NCBI RefSeq assembly: GCF_019175385.1
Contig: NC_083344.1
Span: 7,912,965 to 7,976,964, forward strand
Origin: Lycium barbarum
Taxonomy: Eukaryota > Streptophyta > Magnoliopsida > Solanales > Solanaceae
Length of the DNA: 64,000 nt
Direction of reading: 5' to 3'
Shown: piece after piece, positions 1-10,506 of the stretch
Layout of the letters: each line of letters starts with the position of its first letter
Position numbering within the stretch: the first letter of the stretch is position 1
The notes under the pieces: generated by a model
What the model was told of the DNA's origin: nothing
Database searches by the model: none
Seen by the model: the letters and a program-made list of their open reading frames with translations, nothing else
Program-made: the position numbers and the translations under genes

Positions 1-830
1 GGGATAGCGTACGCCAGTTGCGTCCGACGTAGATAAGCCGAGAACAAATGCTCTCAATCCATCCCTCCATATTAGCAACCATGCTGAGGGTTCAAGCAAT
101 TGCTACGAACACATAAACAAAATTGAGAGTTATTACAAATTAAATATCAGAGATACAACCGGGCTATTTGAAAACTAAGGCCACTTACGAGTTGGGTTCC
201 ATTTCTCAGGGAACGGCATCTTGTCGGCAGGAATCAGATCCTCGGTCCTGACCCGGATAAATCTTCCCTACCAACCTCGGTCCCTATCTTCGTCAAGGCT
301 AGAGAAGGGAGCTTTATTTGCTCGTTTCGTGAGCTTAATCATGCCTCCCTGAAATACTCGGGGACTATATAATCAGAGAAGGTGACTCACCGTGAAAGGT
401 TCATTCGCATTCATTGTAAAATAACGGAGGAGTACCACGATCCTCCAAAATGAGGGATGGATCTGACCGAGGCATATCTCATACTTCTTGCAAAAGTCCA
501 CAATCACCGGGTCAAGCGGAATAAATGTGAAGGGGTAGGTATAAACACTCAGATACCCCTCCACATAGGTCGTTATGGCTTTAGATTGATCGGGAATAAC
601 GACCTTCATATCTTTCCAACCACAGTCTTCTTTAACCCGTTCGAGCTTATTCGGAGGAATCGTGCGTAGATAATCTGATATATCAGCACCCCTGTCCCCT
701 TGCTCGGAAGGTTTGTCGACCTTGAAATCCTTGGTCGTTACGTAATCGGACGGGACAAAATCGATAATGAAGGTTCCGATTTTGGAGCTGAGGATGTCTC
801 ACCGGCCTTAGTTTTGGAAGACTTGGTCAT
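1..830 (-). pseudogene. Antisense additional ORF, copy A (disrupted)
   Basis: Read on the minus strand from an ATG at 830, the frame MTKSSKTKAGETSS is left near 780 by a frameshift. Homology to copy B (1715-2929) continues in another frame: IGTFIIDFVPSDYV, then YTYPFTF, DFCKKYEICLGQIHPSFWR. It is broken again by TGA (373-375) and TAG (268-270), after which KMPFPEKWNPT resumes. A final homologous block (GWIESICSRL, NWRTLS) runs off the window at base 1. It is separated by a possible ~105-base intron (GTAAGT donor at 188, CAG acceptor at 84), but the junction phase does not fit cleanly. Conserved blocks match copy B in order, so the two are paralogues. The function of these antisense proteins is unknown; this copy cannot make a full product. 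Confidence 0.65.
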
Positions 831-1000
831 TGTTCTGAGAATAACAAGGTATGAAGGTTTGAAGTTCTGATGAAGATGTGACGTTGAGGATATGAATGTA
901 AGAATGTAAGAATACATAAAGTTATGCCTATTCAAATGCTTGAAGGTAAAAATTTTAGGGGTGAAGATTCAGAAAGTGAAAAAGTGAAAGGGAAAGGTTA

Positions 1001-1010
1001 GCTTTTATAG
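1001..1010 (-). promoter_or_regulatory. TATA box upstream of antisense ORF copy A
   Basis: The minus-strand sequence CTATAAAAGC lies about 175 bases upstream of the copy A start codon. Copy B has a TATA box at almost the same distance, so both antisense genes probably carry their own promoter inside the retroelement. Confidence 0.5.
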
Positions 1011-1714
1011 GAGGAGGTCCGAGACAGTTGACATTCCGTAACCGACCCCTCGCCAAACCGAGTCCTGACGCGTGGCAGGCGTCAGAACTATGCGACGGAT
1101 GGGACTTTGATCTTATCCATTCATGAGAAGCGTATAGGAGACGGAACCGGACAAGCCTCTCCAAGCTACCAAAGCACACGTGAACCAAGGAGGTCGGAGT
1201 CATAGCCGCCCTCGATTCCCGGTTAAGCCATTTATAACTCTCTTTTTATGGATCAAAACCCCATGGCCGAGAACAAGTGTTGGTGTTGATGCGTCCAAAG
1301 TCGGGTAGGCCCCACCTCGACCATAACAAATAAGGGTCCAAATAGATCAAAGTCGAACGCGGAAGGAAAAGTAGACGAACATGGGGGTCAGTGACGAGAC
1401 GTTTTGATTTTTTGCGCATAGCTCCAAGTTCGACAAATCAAGATAACAATGGACTGGACGCTTCAAAAGCATAAACAAAGGTACAAATTCAAACAAGGGA
1501 CACAAGTTGAATGCATTCAGTAAAGCCTGGTATGAAACCGGTCAACGAAGTTCTATTAATTTACTCCATAAGGCAAAATCTCGATTTTATCGGCTAAATC
1601 AGTTCAACAAAAGGAAAAAGAAAAAAGCCCTACTTTACGACCCTAGACTTAGAACAAAAAATAACCCCCCAAGCCGGTATAGTGAGCCAAAGGTTGAGAA
1701 CTCCGGCCTCTACC
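1011..1714. other. Spacer between the two antisense ORFs
   Basis: No supported gene. Short open frames on the plus strand here are the complement of antisense copy B or random. The stretch probably holds the promoter-proximal region of copy A and the 3' flank of copy B. Confidence 0.4.
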
Positions 1715-2929
1715 TTAGGGCGCAGCAATGGTATCTGACACCGACAAGACGACCCTGGGATTTTCCTCGGGAGCAGACGAACCAGGGACACTTGGCACTG
1801 GCAGATCTTCCTCATCGAGAACTACAGTCGGTGTGGGTCCCTCATGAGGTGTTTCCCGTCGAGTCTCCATGATATAGCGCGTTCTGACCCAAGAGCCAAT
1901 CCCCGAGTGAATAACCGAGGTGCTTGCAGTGACTCGACGATTGGGTGTCCTCACTGACGCCGATGTCTTTCTTCCCCGAACGAAATCCTCGGTGCCCTCT
2001 TCGACAATGGTTTTCCCTTTCGAAGATTTTCTTGTTGGAAGTCCTGAAAATTGAAGAGTCGAGGTTAAAATACGATACGGAAAAATGAAAATCGTACGAG
2101 CAGATTGGGAATGACCGTAGCTTTTGCCTTTCCACCCTTCGGGTGCCATTCTCCTCCAAGAACGGCCCGAGTTACAAGAAGCTCCTAAAAGTGCAACTAC
2201 CCATTCAAAGATAGTGATGATGAGCTCCGGCTCGATCGGATTCGGAGTAGGGTTCCACATCTCTGGGAAATCGACGGATAATGGGCAGTGAAGTTGGCCC
2301 GTACGTATCATCACGAATCGGTGGAGTCATCCCCTGTCATAATCATCTTCAGGGTCTATGAGGCCCCGAGTTCCCCGAGGAAGCAGGTGAATTATCCCAC
2401 CTCGGATTACCCAAGGTACGTATATATGTAACAAGTGATCGAGGGTGATGGGAATCCCGACTATGTTAGCAAACATTTTGATGCAGTACACGAGCCTCCA
2501 AATCTGTGGAGTGAACTGGCCGATACACACACGGTATCGGCGGCAGAAGTCCTCGATCACCCGAGGTACGGAGAGAGAGAACTCGATGGCAAAAGGGTAG
2601 GTATAGACCATCGAGTAACCAATGACGTGATGATTCATCTTCATCCCGCTTTCAATGGGGCGAACATCAACATCCGCACCAAGGCTACAATCCTCCCTGA
2701 CTACGGGAATGGTAACATCATCAATGCAGGACTCGAACCTCTCAACAAAATCGATGTGATAAGATATCTTGCAGTCATTAGCATATTTGAAACCCGACGG
2801 AAGAATGTCCGCCGCAAGAAATTCTAACTCCTCATCAGGGCCGGTGGCCCCCATCGGCAACAGAGGCGGTGAATGGGGAGGGGACGCAGAATGGTCCTTG
2901 CCTTGGGTTAATAATGGAAGAGAAGCCAT
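1715..2929 (-). pseudogene. Antisense additional ORF, copy B (one nonsense codon)
   Basis: A single minus-strand frame of about 400 codons runs from ATG 2929 to the stop at 1715, interrupted only by TGA at 2327-2329. Copy A reads DRGW where copy B reads DRG-stop, so the change is TGG to TGA. The N-terminal part has the blocks VYTYPFAIEF, DFCRRYRVCIGQ, PQIWRL and HIYVPWVIRGG. The part after the stop has FPEMWNPT, EWVVALL and SWRRMAPEGW, then a Ser/Thr/Pro-rich tail. These blocks resemble a retroelement-associated protein found many times in Solanaceae genomes. I see no catalytic motif and assign no function. Reversal of one base would restore the frame, so this is a younger or better kept copy than A. 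Confidence 0.65.
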
Positions 2930-3090
2930 TGACGTATAAAACCAAGTGAAGGAAGATCACATCCAAAAAGAAGGAGATTTGCAACTCAAGAAAGGGTACG
3001 AAACTTGGTATGAGCACGCAGTGGGTTTTTAGAAAAAGGAAGGTTTAGGGTTAAAAGATCAAAGATGCATGGCAAAAGGAAGACATAAGG

Positions 3091-3100
3091 GCTTTATATA
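3091..3100 (-). promoter_or_regulatory. TATA box upstream of antisense ORF copy B
   Basis: The minus strand reads TATATAAAGC about 165 bases upstream of the copy B ATG at 2929, mirroring the TATA-to-ATG spacing of copy A. Confidence 0.5.
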
Positions 3101-3344
3101 GATGAGACTTCAAAAGGCTTTTTAGGGTTTCAAGAATTTTGACGAGGGGCGGGTTCCCAAGAATGATTTGGCGGTTGAAGTAATAATGAGCTGACATCGG
3201 GTAGAGTGCAAAGAGTTGACAAGAACATCTTGTCCTAGGCCGGGTAGAGTGCAAAAAGTTGACAAGAGCATCTTGTCCTAGGCAGATAGACACGGCCAGC
3301 TCAGCTCTATCTGGGTCCATTTCCCGCAGTCAATATTTCCCCTC

Positions 3345-3358
3345 AAGAAATGGGGAGA
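3345..3358 (+). promoter_or_regulatory. Polypurine tract of the Tat element
   Basis: AAGAAATGGGGAGA lies just upstream of the LTR start at 3364. It would prime plus-strand DNA synthesis. Confidence 0.5.
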
Positions 3359-3363
3359 CTATT

Positions 3364-3948
3364 TGTATACTGTAAAACCGAGGGCATAGATATCCTCGGT
3401 TTCCCGACATGAAAGCTAGGTTCGGTTGGAGCGTCGCATCTAGTCCTGGGTTCTCGAGCTCGGATTGGAACGAGATTCCGGGGCACGATAAGAAGACAGT
3501 TAACCACCGTAAAGAGGAAACCGTAATATCCGCCACTAGCCGAATATTTCGGCACCGACCTCGCCACCAGTTACTGAGGGATTTTGTGCCTTATTTAGAT
3601 TTGTACTAGGGTTAGGACTCCTCTACTATATAAAGAGGAGGCCCCCCTTTATTTTTCCCCAGTTTTTGACTCTGAGACACGCACACCTATGTATTGAGCA
3701 GGCAATATAATTATCAGGATTCATTCATCTTTCTAAGCTCTTTCACCATTATTCACTGTTCAATATCCGATCACAGGGGATTGACCTCGGTTCTTAGTAC
3801 TCGAGGCCGATCAACACTCATCGCGGTTAGATCTATATATTTCATTTTACTTCTTTGTTTGTCATATAATCCAACGTCGTGTTAAATTAAACCACATATC
3901 CTTAGCACCGCATACAAATTTAATTGTTATCCATTTTAAGGGTAAACA
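3364..3948 (+). repeat. 3' LTR of the Tat-lineage element
   Basis: The LTR begins TGTATACTGTAAAACCG and ends GGGTAAACA (585 bases, TG...CA). A TATA box (TATATAAA, 3627-3634) is followed by a pyrimidine-rich transcription-start region, marking the U3/R boundary. The same terminal GGGTAAACA ends the minus-strand solo LTR at 31430-32054, which supports the boundary. AGTGT (3949-3953) is the expected target duplication. Confidence 0.65.
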
Positions 3949-4363
3949 AGTGTAATTTTCCAGATATGTCTTCCAACTTAGTAGGTTACTTTTAACATAA
4001 TGCAAATACTTGCATTAAGGTTACAATTTGGCCAAATTAATTCTAAGCTTAAACTGAAAGTCATCAATCATTGTCACTGCAAAATGGAGAATCGCCTAAT
4101 AAAAGACGAGGATGCTAAAATTTAATTAATCATACAATCAGCACAAAGAATAAATGGTATGAGAAAATCAATCTACCTAAGGTCATGTAACAAAAGTAAT
4201 AATTGGGGTCAAAATTTGGTATATACTCTGGAAAAGAGCAAAAAAAATTATGAACAAGTACATGTCAACGCTAACTGCCTCTCGTTGCAATGTAGCAGTG
4301 TGTTACAATTTACAAATGGTGGCTATTTGCACAGTCACCTTCCTTGCGGCCCTTCTCTGGACC
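3949..4363. other. Intergenic DNA, possible SINE-like remnant at 4270-4363
   Basis: No gene. The last ~90 bases (TTCCTTGCGGCCCTT, then GGACCCTG) resemble the 3' part of a Solanaceae SINE into which the following MULE inserted. This is from memory of the family only. Confidence 0.3.
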
Positions 4364-4849
4364 CTGCTAACACGAGTCCGCAACTTTTTAACTCAAAAAT
4401 TATTAAAAGGCACCAAAATACCCCACTAAAAAAAAGTAACGAAAATACCTTTTGCGCACTAATTTATTACGCAATAGGGGTTTAGTAAAAAAAACCCTCG
4501 TCTTCTTCCCCACCTGACAACCCCACCATTTAAAAAAACGACTTTCAAGGTCGTTTTCAATGGTCCCACGTTCTAAAAACATCATTTTCGTGTAATGTTT
4601 TAACTCAAAAGTCAATATTCTTGGTATATTCAAGGCAAGGAACAAGTTCCAAAGCTTTGATCTCGGAATAAAGCAGCGTAAAACTCGATTTCAAAAACTA
4701 AAAACCACCTTCATTCTAGGTATTTCACTACGAATTTTGTATTACATTGTTAAATATATTACTTCCTAAGCATGAATGTTGTGTAATAGTTGTGGATTAC
4801 GAGAAAAGAAAATATTGCGCACTAAATTAGTGCACAAATGGGTAGTCCA

Positions 4850-6170
4850 CTGCCCTTTTTTTCTTCTTTTTTTCTTCTTTTTTTTTATTAATTAATTTTT
4901 AATTATTTCTTAGGTAATTGTTTATTTGTTGATTATTTATTTCGTATTTCTTAATTGTCGGATTAACTAATTATTTATTTGTTAATTATTTATTAATTAG
5001 TTATTAAATATTTGTTTATAGTTTCATTAATTAATTGTTTATTTGTTAATTATTTGCTAGCTAATTGTTATTTGTTTATTTGTTAATTATTTGCTAGCCA
5101 GTTGTTAATTGTATTTAATCCTTAGGTTAGGTTTGAACATCCCTAGTTTAAGAGTTAAAATAGCATTAATATAATATTAGTTAGTTAATTGTAGTTAGTA
5201 TAATAATTAATTAACAATTATTAATTCAAAAATTTAGATAGTTAAATATAATTTCCCGTTAAAGTCTTAGTTAGTTAGTATAATTGAACATCCTTAGTTT
5301 ATTTGTTAGGTAATTGTATTTAATCCTTAGGTTAGGTTTGAACATCCCTAGTTTAAGAGTTAAAATAGCATTAATATAATATTAGTTAGTTAATTCTAGT
5401 TAGTATAATAATTAATTAATAGTTATTAATTCGAAAATTTAGATAGTTAATATAATTTCCCGTTAAAGTCTTAGTTAGTTAGTATAATTGAACATACTTA
5501 GTTTATTTGTTAGTTAATTGTATTTAATCCTTAGGTTAGGTTTGAACATCCCTAGTTTAAGAGTTAAAATAGCATCAATATAATATTAGTTAGTTAATTG
5601 TAGTTAGTATAATAATTAATTAAAATTTATTAATTCGCAAATTTAGATAGTTAATATAATTTCCCGTTAAAGTCTTATAGTTAGTATAATTGAACATCCT
5701 TAGTTTATTTCTTAGTTAATTATATTTAATCCTTAGGTTAGGTTTGAACATCCCTAGTTTAAGAGTTAAAATAGCATTAATATAATATTAGTTTGTTAAT
5801 TGTAGTTAGTATAATAATTAATTAACAATTATTAATTCACAAATTTAGATAGTTAATATAATTTCCCGTTAAAGTCTTAGTTAGTTAGTATAATTGAACA
5901 TCCTTAGTTTATTTGTTAGTTAATTATATTTAATCCTTAGGTTAGGTTTGAACATCCCTAGTTTAAGAGTTAAAATAGCATTAATATAATATTAGTTAGT
6001 TAATTGTAGTTAGTATAATAATTAATTAACAATTATTAATTCGCAAAGATAGTTAATATAATTTGCCATTAAAGTCTTAGTTAGTTAATATAATTGAACA
6101 TCCTTAGTTTAGGTCTGAACATCTTTAGTTTAGGATTGAACATCCTTAGTATAATTTTCGATAAAAGATT
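4850..6170. repeat. AT-rich region with ~203-bp tandem repeat (5 copies)
   Basis: After a TTATTTGTTAATTA-rich stretch, a unit containing TAATCCTTAGGTTAGGTTTG recurs at 5116, 5321, 5525, 5727 and 5931 (spacings 205, 204, 202, 204). Each unit also carries AATTTCCCGTTAAAGTC. The array lies between the left TIR and the PMD gene start and is non-coding. Confidence 0.85.
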
Positions 6171-6232
6171 ACATAATTAATATTACATGTTAATGATTAA
6201 TTAAAAATGTGTAAAATAGATATGACACCTCC

Positions 6233-9140
6233 ATGGATCCTGCCCCCTTCATCCGGGGCCCTTCAAACCAGAGGTGCTTCACCTACAGCAGCAGCATAGG
6301 TCACAACTAGTATGGGATTCGGATGTAGATCCCACCCGCTTGGTCCGTCTCAGGCATATAGAGCAAGCATGGGATATTTTAGCAGCTCGGCCCCCACATC
6401 CTCGTGTCTTAGAGATACTATATCGGGCCGGTATCTACCGTTGCGTCGATGTTGGTCGCGTACATCATGACAGGGTTCTTGTGACGGCCATGATTGAGCG
6501 ATTGCGACCGGAGACCCATACATTTCATCTCCGCACTGGTTAGGCCACCATCACCCATCAGGACGTGGGGGTCCGTTACGGTCTCCAAGTCGATGGACGC
6601 ACTTTTTATATTGAGGAACCCCAGCAGATGCCGTCATATCGGCAGGAGTTGACCAAGCTCACTAGGTTTGAGCCTCAGGAGGGTCATATATGGGGACAGA
6701 GGGCAGTCGATGCATCCCTTCCTCGATCACTTGCACCTCGTAGACATGGAACATCCGATTACAGAGGACACACCTCAGGCTGATGTTGACCTACGTGCTC
6801 GTTTGTATCTTCTCGTCATATTCGGGAGCATCCTGCTCCCGAACACATTGGGTTCGCATGTGAGCTTGAGGTATTTTCCCTTTCTAGAGCATCTAGGCGA
6901 GTTGGGATGTTACAGTTGGGGCGCTGTTGTTCTAGCTTTCATGTATCGCGAATTCTGTCGAGCGTCTATGGGCACGAGGACCGATGTCCCTGTATTTCGC
7001 CCGCTCCTCCTGGTACTATATTTAAGTGTGTGTAATTTTATTCTAAATATAGCTTTTTGAAACGACGACTGATAAAATATTTTTTTAATAACCCTTTCAG
7101 ATATGGGTATAGACTAGGATGAGACCTTTTCAAGCCATAGCTGTTGCCCCTCCGCTCGATTATATTGTTAAGGCGATGCCATACGCGCGGGATGGACGAG
7201 AGGAGGCGTTATCCGACATGTGGATATGCACCATAGTATTCTCCCTTTCAGGGATCAGCTGGATCGTATGATGTCGAACACGGTAAGTTTTTTTGATTTA
7301 ACATCAGTATGTTATTTTATTTTTTAAACTATTTTAGTCTTTTATTGTTAACTAATTCAATTCTCTTTACAGGTTTTTATATGGACGTCGTATGATCAGA
7401 TTTTGGATCAGCTGTTGGGGTTTTGTAGGGTTGGTGAGCCCTCATGGAGGTCGCGGTGTCCGTTGATACATATGGACATCGCTGAGGAGCACGCGCCCGA
7501 CCGCGTCTTACGATAGTTCGGCCATGTATAGAATTTACCTGAGCAGACGACTTGGGAGCACGACCATTATAGGCGGGACGAGCGTACAGCCGTCACTGAT
7601 ACATGGCGGGCCTTTATGCAGTTCCAAGTCCACCGTTGGGATCAGAGGGTGGGGACGCTAGCGGTGGTCAGACATGAGACTTCGGTCCAGACGTACATGC
7701 AGTGGTACGCTCAGATCACCCGCAGCTTGATTGGCAACCCCGCGAAGCCTCGTGCAGATGGTCGAGGATATGCAGCTCTCTCAGGACAGTATGAGGCGTT
7801 GGTAAGTTTTATTAGTCTTAAACTTAATTAATCGATTTATGTATTAAGTTACAAATTTATTCAATCATTAATATTTGCAAACAAATGCAGCTACGGACCG
7901 TACAAAGGATGCGCTGGGAGAGCTTAGACCATATGGATGCCCCCCGAGACAGCGGGATATGCAGTGTGGATGGTTTAGCTGGGCGAGGGTGGTATGCAGC
8001 AGGCGCAGGAGCTCGGACGTGTCGAGCGCCTGTTCCAGAGGTCCCGCATCAGGCAGCGGGTGGTCGTGGTCGTGCCAGAGGGGCTGGTGGCCGAGAGGGT
8101 AGGGGCAGAGGGGCTGGTGCCGAGGTGGTAGGGCCACAAAGGTTGTCACAGAAGGGGTGGGGCCAGAGGGGGTCGTAGTCTAGTAGATGAGCCTGACGAC
8201 CATATACCAGTTCTAGCTCCAACCCAGCAGCCTCCGTCGACTTCTTGCCAGCCGTTGACTTCAGAGCGTCCGTCGACACCTTCATATACGCCGGGTTTAT
8301 TTTCAGATCACATGTTTAGGCCATTGCCTGCACAACCGCCAGTTCGTCATCCACAGGGTGAGCGGCTAGCTCGTGATCTACAGGGTGGCACGGTGCTGGA
8401 CTTCGATTTCTTATTCGAGGAGTTCGACATGTCTCCAACTCCGGGGCCTGCTTAGGCAACTGCTGAGGAGCCATCTCAGGAGCCCTCTAGCCAGCCATCT
8501 CAGGAGCCCATCGACACAGAGGTTTGAATTTTTACAATTAAATAATGTATTAAATTAATTGTTTATATGTTATTTTATGTTTAGTTTAGCATAAAACTAA
8601 ACTTATATTGTTTATATGATATTTTAGGTTCATTCTTCTGCGCCTGTGGACCTGTATCCTGCTCCGGCACCATCTACATCTCTGGCTCCGGGGCCCACTC
8701 AGGAGACAGCTGAGGAGCCAGCTTATGAGCCCTCTTACCAGCCCTCTGGCCAGCCATCTCATGAGCCCATCGACACACAGGTTTGATTTTTTACAATAAC
8801 ATAATGTATTAAATTAATTGTTTATATTTTATGTTTAGTTTAGCATAAAACTAAACTAAATTGATTATAGGTTATTTCAGGTACATTCTTCTGCGCCTGT
8901 GGACCCGTCTCTTGTTGAGATTGAGTCATCTCCTGAGGCTCACATTTCGGCCTCCGTCGTCTCCCATAAGAAGCATGTTTTGAACAAGCCCTCTAGGAAT
9001 GGAACGCAAAACGATCACGCCATAGAGCGTGTACAGATTAAGAAGAAGAGGGGGGATGAGATGATGGTGAGAGTGGTGGGGGTAGTGGGGTTCGCCTTAG
9101 GCCTAAGGTTATTCTTAAGCCTCCCACATATGAGACCTAG
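6233..9140 (+). pseudogene. Plant mobile domain (PMD) gene inside the MULE, decayed
   Basis: The gene shows the PMD pattern of MAIN/MAIL-like proteins (often annotated 'serine/threonine-protein phosphatase 7 long form homolog'): LHLQQQHRS near the start, ETHTFHL, DVGVRYGLQVDGR, then CYSWGAVVLAFMYREFCRA. Exons by GT/AG: 6233-7012, 7101-7282, 7373-7801, 7891-8521, 8628-8780 and 8881-9140. Introns are 88-106 bases. The C-terminal part is Gly/Arg-rich, then Pro/Gln/Ser-rich, ending RLRPKVILKPPTYET. Disruptions: frameshift between the ATG and LHLQQQ; TAG 6541-6543; frameshift near 6700; TAG at 7107-7109 in the usual W-x-W motif; TAG 7514-7516 and 7529-7531; frameshifts in exon 4; TAG 8453-8455; TGA 9057-9059. 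It cannot be expressed intact. PMD proteins of host origin act in silencing and gene expression; PMD copies are also spread on transposons. Confidence 0.8.
8463..8880 (+). repeat. Tandem duplication of a PMD exon end plus intron (period ~259)
   Basis: The exon segment ending GAGCCCATCGACACA and the following intron (GTTTGA to TTAG/CAG) occur twice; GTTTGA donors lie at 8522 and 8781. Both copies are followed by CATTCTTCTGCGCCTGTGGACC. The duplication adds a Pro/Ser/Gln-rich exon in the C-terminal tail. Confidence 0.75.
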
Positions 9141-9677
9141 GGGATGGAGATTGTATATTTGTATATAAAATGTACATTTTATGTTAATATATTATTTTTT
9201 TTGGTATTATTTTCTTAATGATAATTAGTTATCTTAGTTTTTATTGCCGTTTAATAGTAACTTGTGCGACGTACTAAATTAATCAAAACCTTATAAAATA
9301 AAACACTTAAACCTAAAGATAACAAGTTTTCAAACAAACAAAACTTACTTCGGGACACTTTACAACTCCTAAAACGACGATCCAAACATATAGGTTGATG
9401 CGTTAAACTTACATTATTATTCGCAGAAAAAAATATCAGGTTCTATATAATATTGATATTCCGGAGTTTTGAAATTTGACTAATCTTTGGTCAAAGTACG
9501 GAAAAAACGTGAATTTCAAAACTATTCAAAAGAATAAAGGCCTGGGGTATTTAGTAAACCCCTATTGCGCACTAATTTAGTGCGCAAAAGGTAGTTTGGT
9601 TACTTTTTTTTTAGTAAGGTATTTTGGTGCCTTTTGACACTTTTTGGGTTAAAAAAGTTGCGGACTCTTGCTAACAC

Positions 9678-10496
9678 GGCCCTTTTTTGGCTATTTGCGC
9701 AGTCAAGCTTCAGGGAAATGAGGCATGGATAAAGGCCAGAGTTGTAAATCTTGGAACTTCTTTCATTCGAGCAACACTAGATACAAAATTTGGTACATCG
9801 AGCAAACTGACAATAAAGAATACTTATAGCATAAATCATAAACCGCCAACCAAAGGGAAGGCGCCCCGCCCCATATTATGCCACAAATAAGAGCACACAC
9901 TTGTCTAATCCGATCCAATGCAATCAATTAACAAAGCAAAACAAATATTTTCATGAATAATTAATATAACAATCAAGGACTTAAAACCCACCATCCAGCT
10001 AGGGCATTCTCCTGGTCCCTACTACCAATCCAAAAGACAAAAAGAGGAAAGCCAGGTTAATTTTTTGATAACGAAAAGAAAAAGGTTTTCCTCATTGTGA
10101 GAACATTCAAGATTTTAAGATATTAAAACTAATTCTCTCAGAAGTTTGAGTCGACTTTGTAAGAACTTAAATATGTAGTTTTACTCACGAGAAATCACAA
10201 ATGAACAACATTTAATCCTTTACTCACTTCAGCCTCTTTTCTCCCAACCTTAGCTTCTTTTACTCCAAACGGATCAGAATAGTTTAGGGATCTCTAAACT
10301 CTATCGGGTAGTAAAAGGAAACAACTGATAGTCAAGGTGTATTTTTAATACATAAATGGTGATAGTTTAGGTAGAAAAAGAGAACAATTGATAGTTAGAG
10401 TATGAAACTCGCGAAAAAGTGATAGTTAAAGTGTGTTTTTGATCATTTAACAATTTTAAGTGGTGGACAACAGTGGGCGCACTCACATTTCCAAAC
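9678..10496. other. Intergenic DNA without a recognisable gene
   Basis: Mixed AT-rich sequence between two MULEs. A 67-codon open frame at 9687-9890 has no recognisable motif. Confidence 0.5.
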
Positions 10497-10506
10497 AATG
10501 TATATC

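Larger units (their letters stand above)
1..3948 (+). mobile_element. 3' portion of a Tat-lineage Ty3/Gypsy LTR retrotransposon
   Basis: The window opens inside a large Gypsy element that runs left to right; gag-pol and the 5' LTR lie off the left edge. What remains is the region between pol and the 3' LTR. It holds two antisense reading frames, a purine-rich tract (3345-3358) and one LTR (3364-3948). Antisense additional ORFs in this position are a known trait of the Tat lineage (Ogre, Grande, Retand types), which is the main reason for the lineage call. No RT or integrase sequence is visible, so the lineage is inferred. The 5 bases after the LTR are AGTGT; the same five should precede the unseen 5' LTR. 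Confidence 0.7.
4374..9667 (+). mobile_element. MULE (Mutator-like element) carrying a PMD gene
   Basis: The element starts GAGTCCGCAAC and ends GTTGCGGACTC. About 120 bases at each end are inverted copies, including a palindromic block around GCGCACTAATTTAGTGCGC. It is flanked by CTGCTAACAC (4364-4373) and TTGCTAACAC (9668-9677), a 10-base duplication with one mismatch; MULEs make 9-11-base duplications. Inside are an AT-rich tandem array and a broken plant-mobile-domain gene. I see no MURA-type transposase, so the element is non-autonomous or has lost it. Confidence 0.8.

Noticed and set aside
349..390. A 42-base intron in antisense copy A (GTGAGT donor, TTTCAG acceptor)
   Set aside because: It is too short for a plant intron, and copy B reads through the same place in frame without a gap; a nonsense mutation explains the data.
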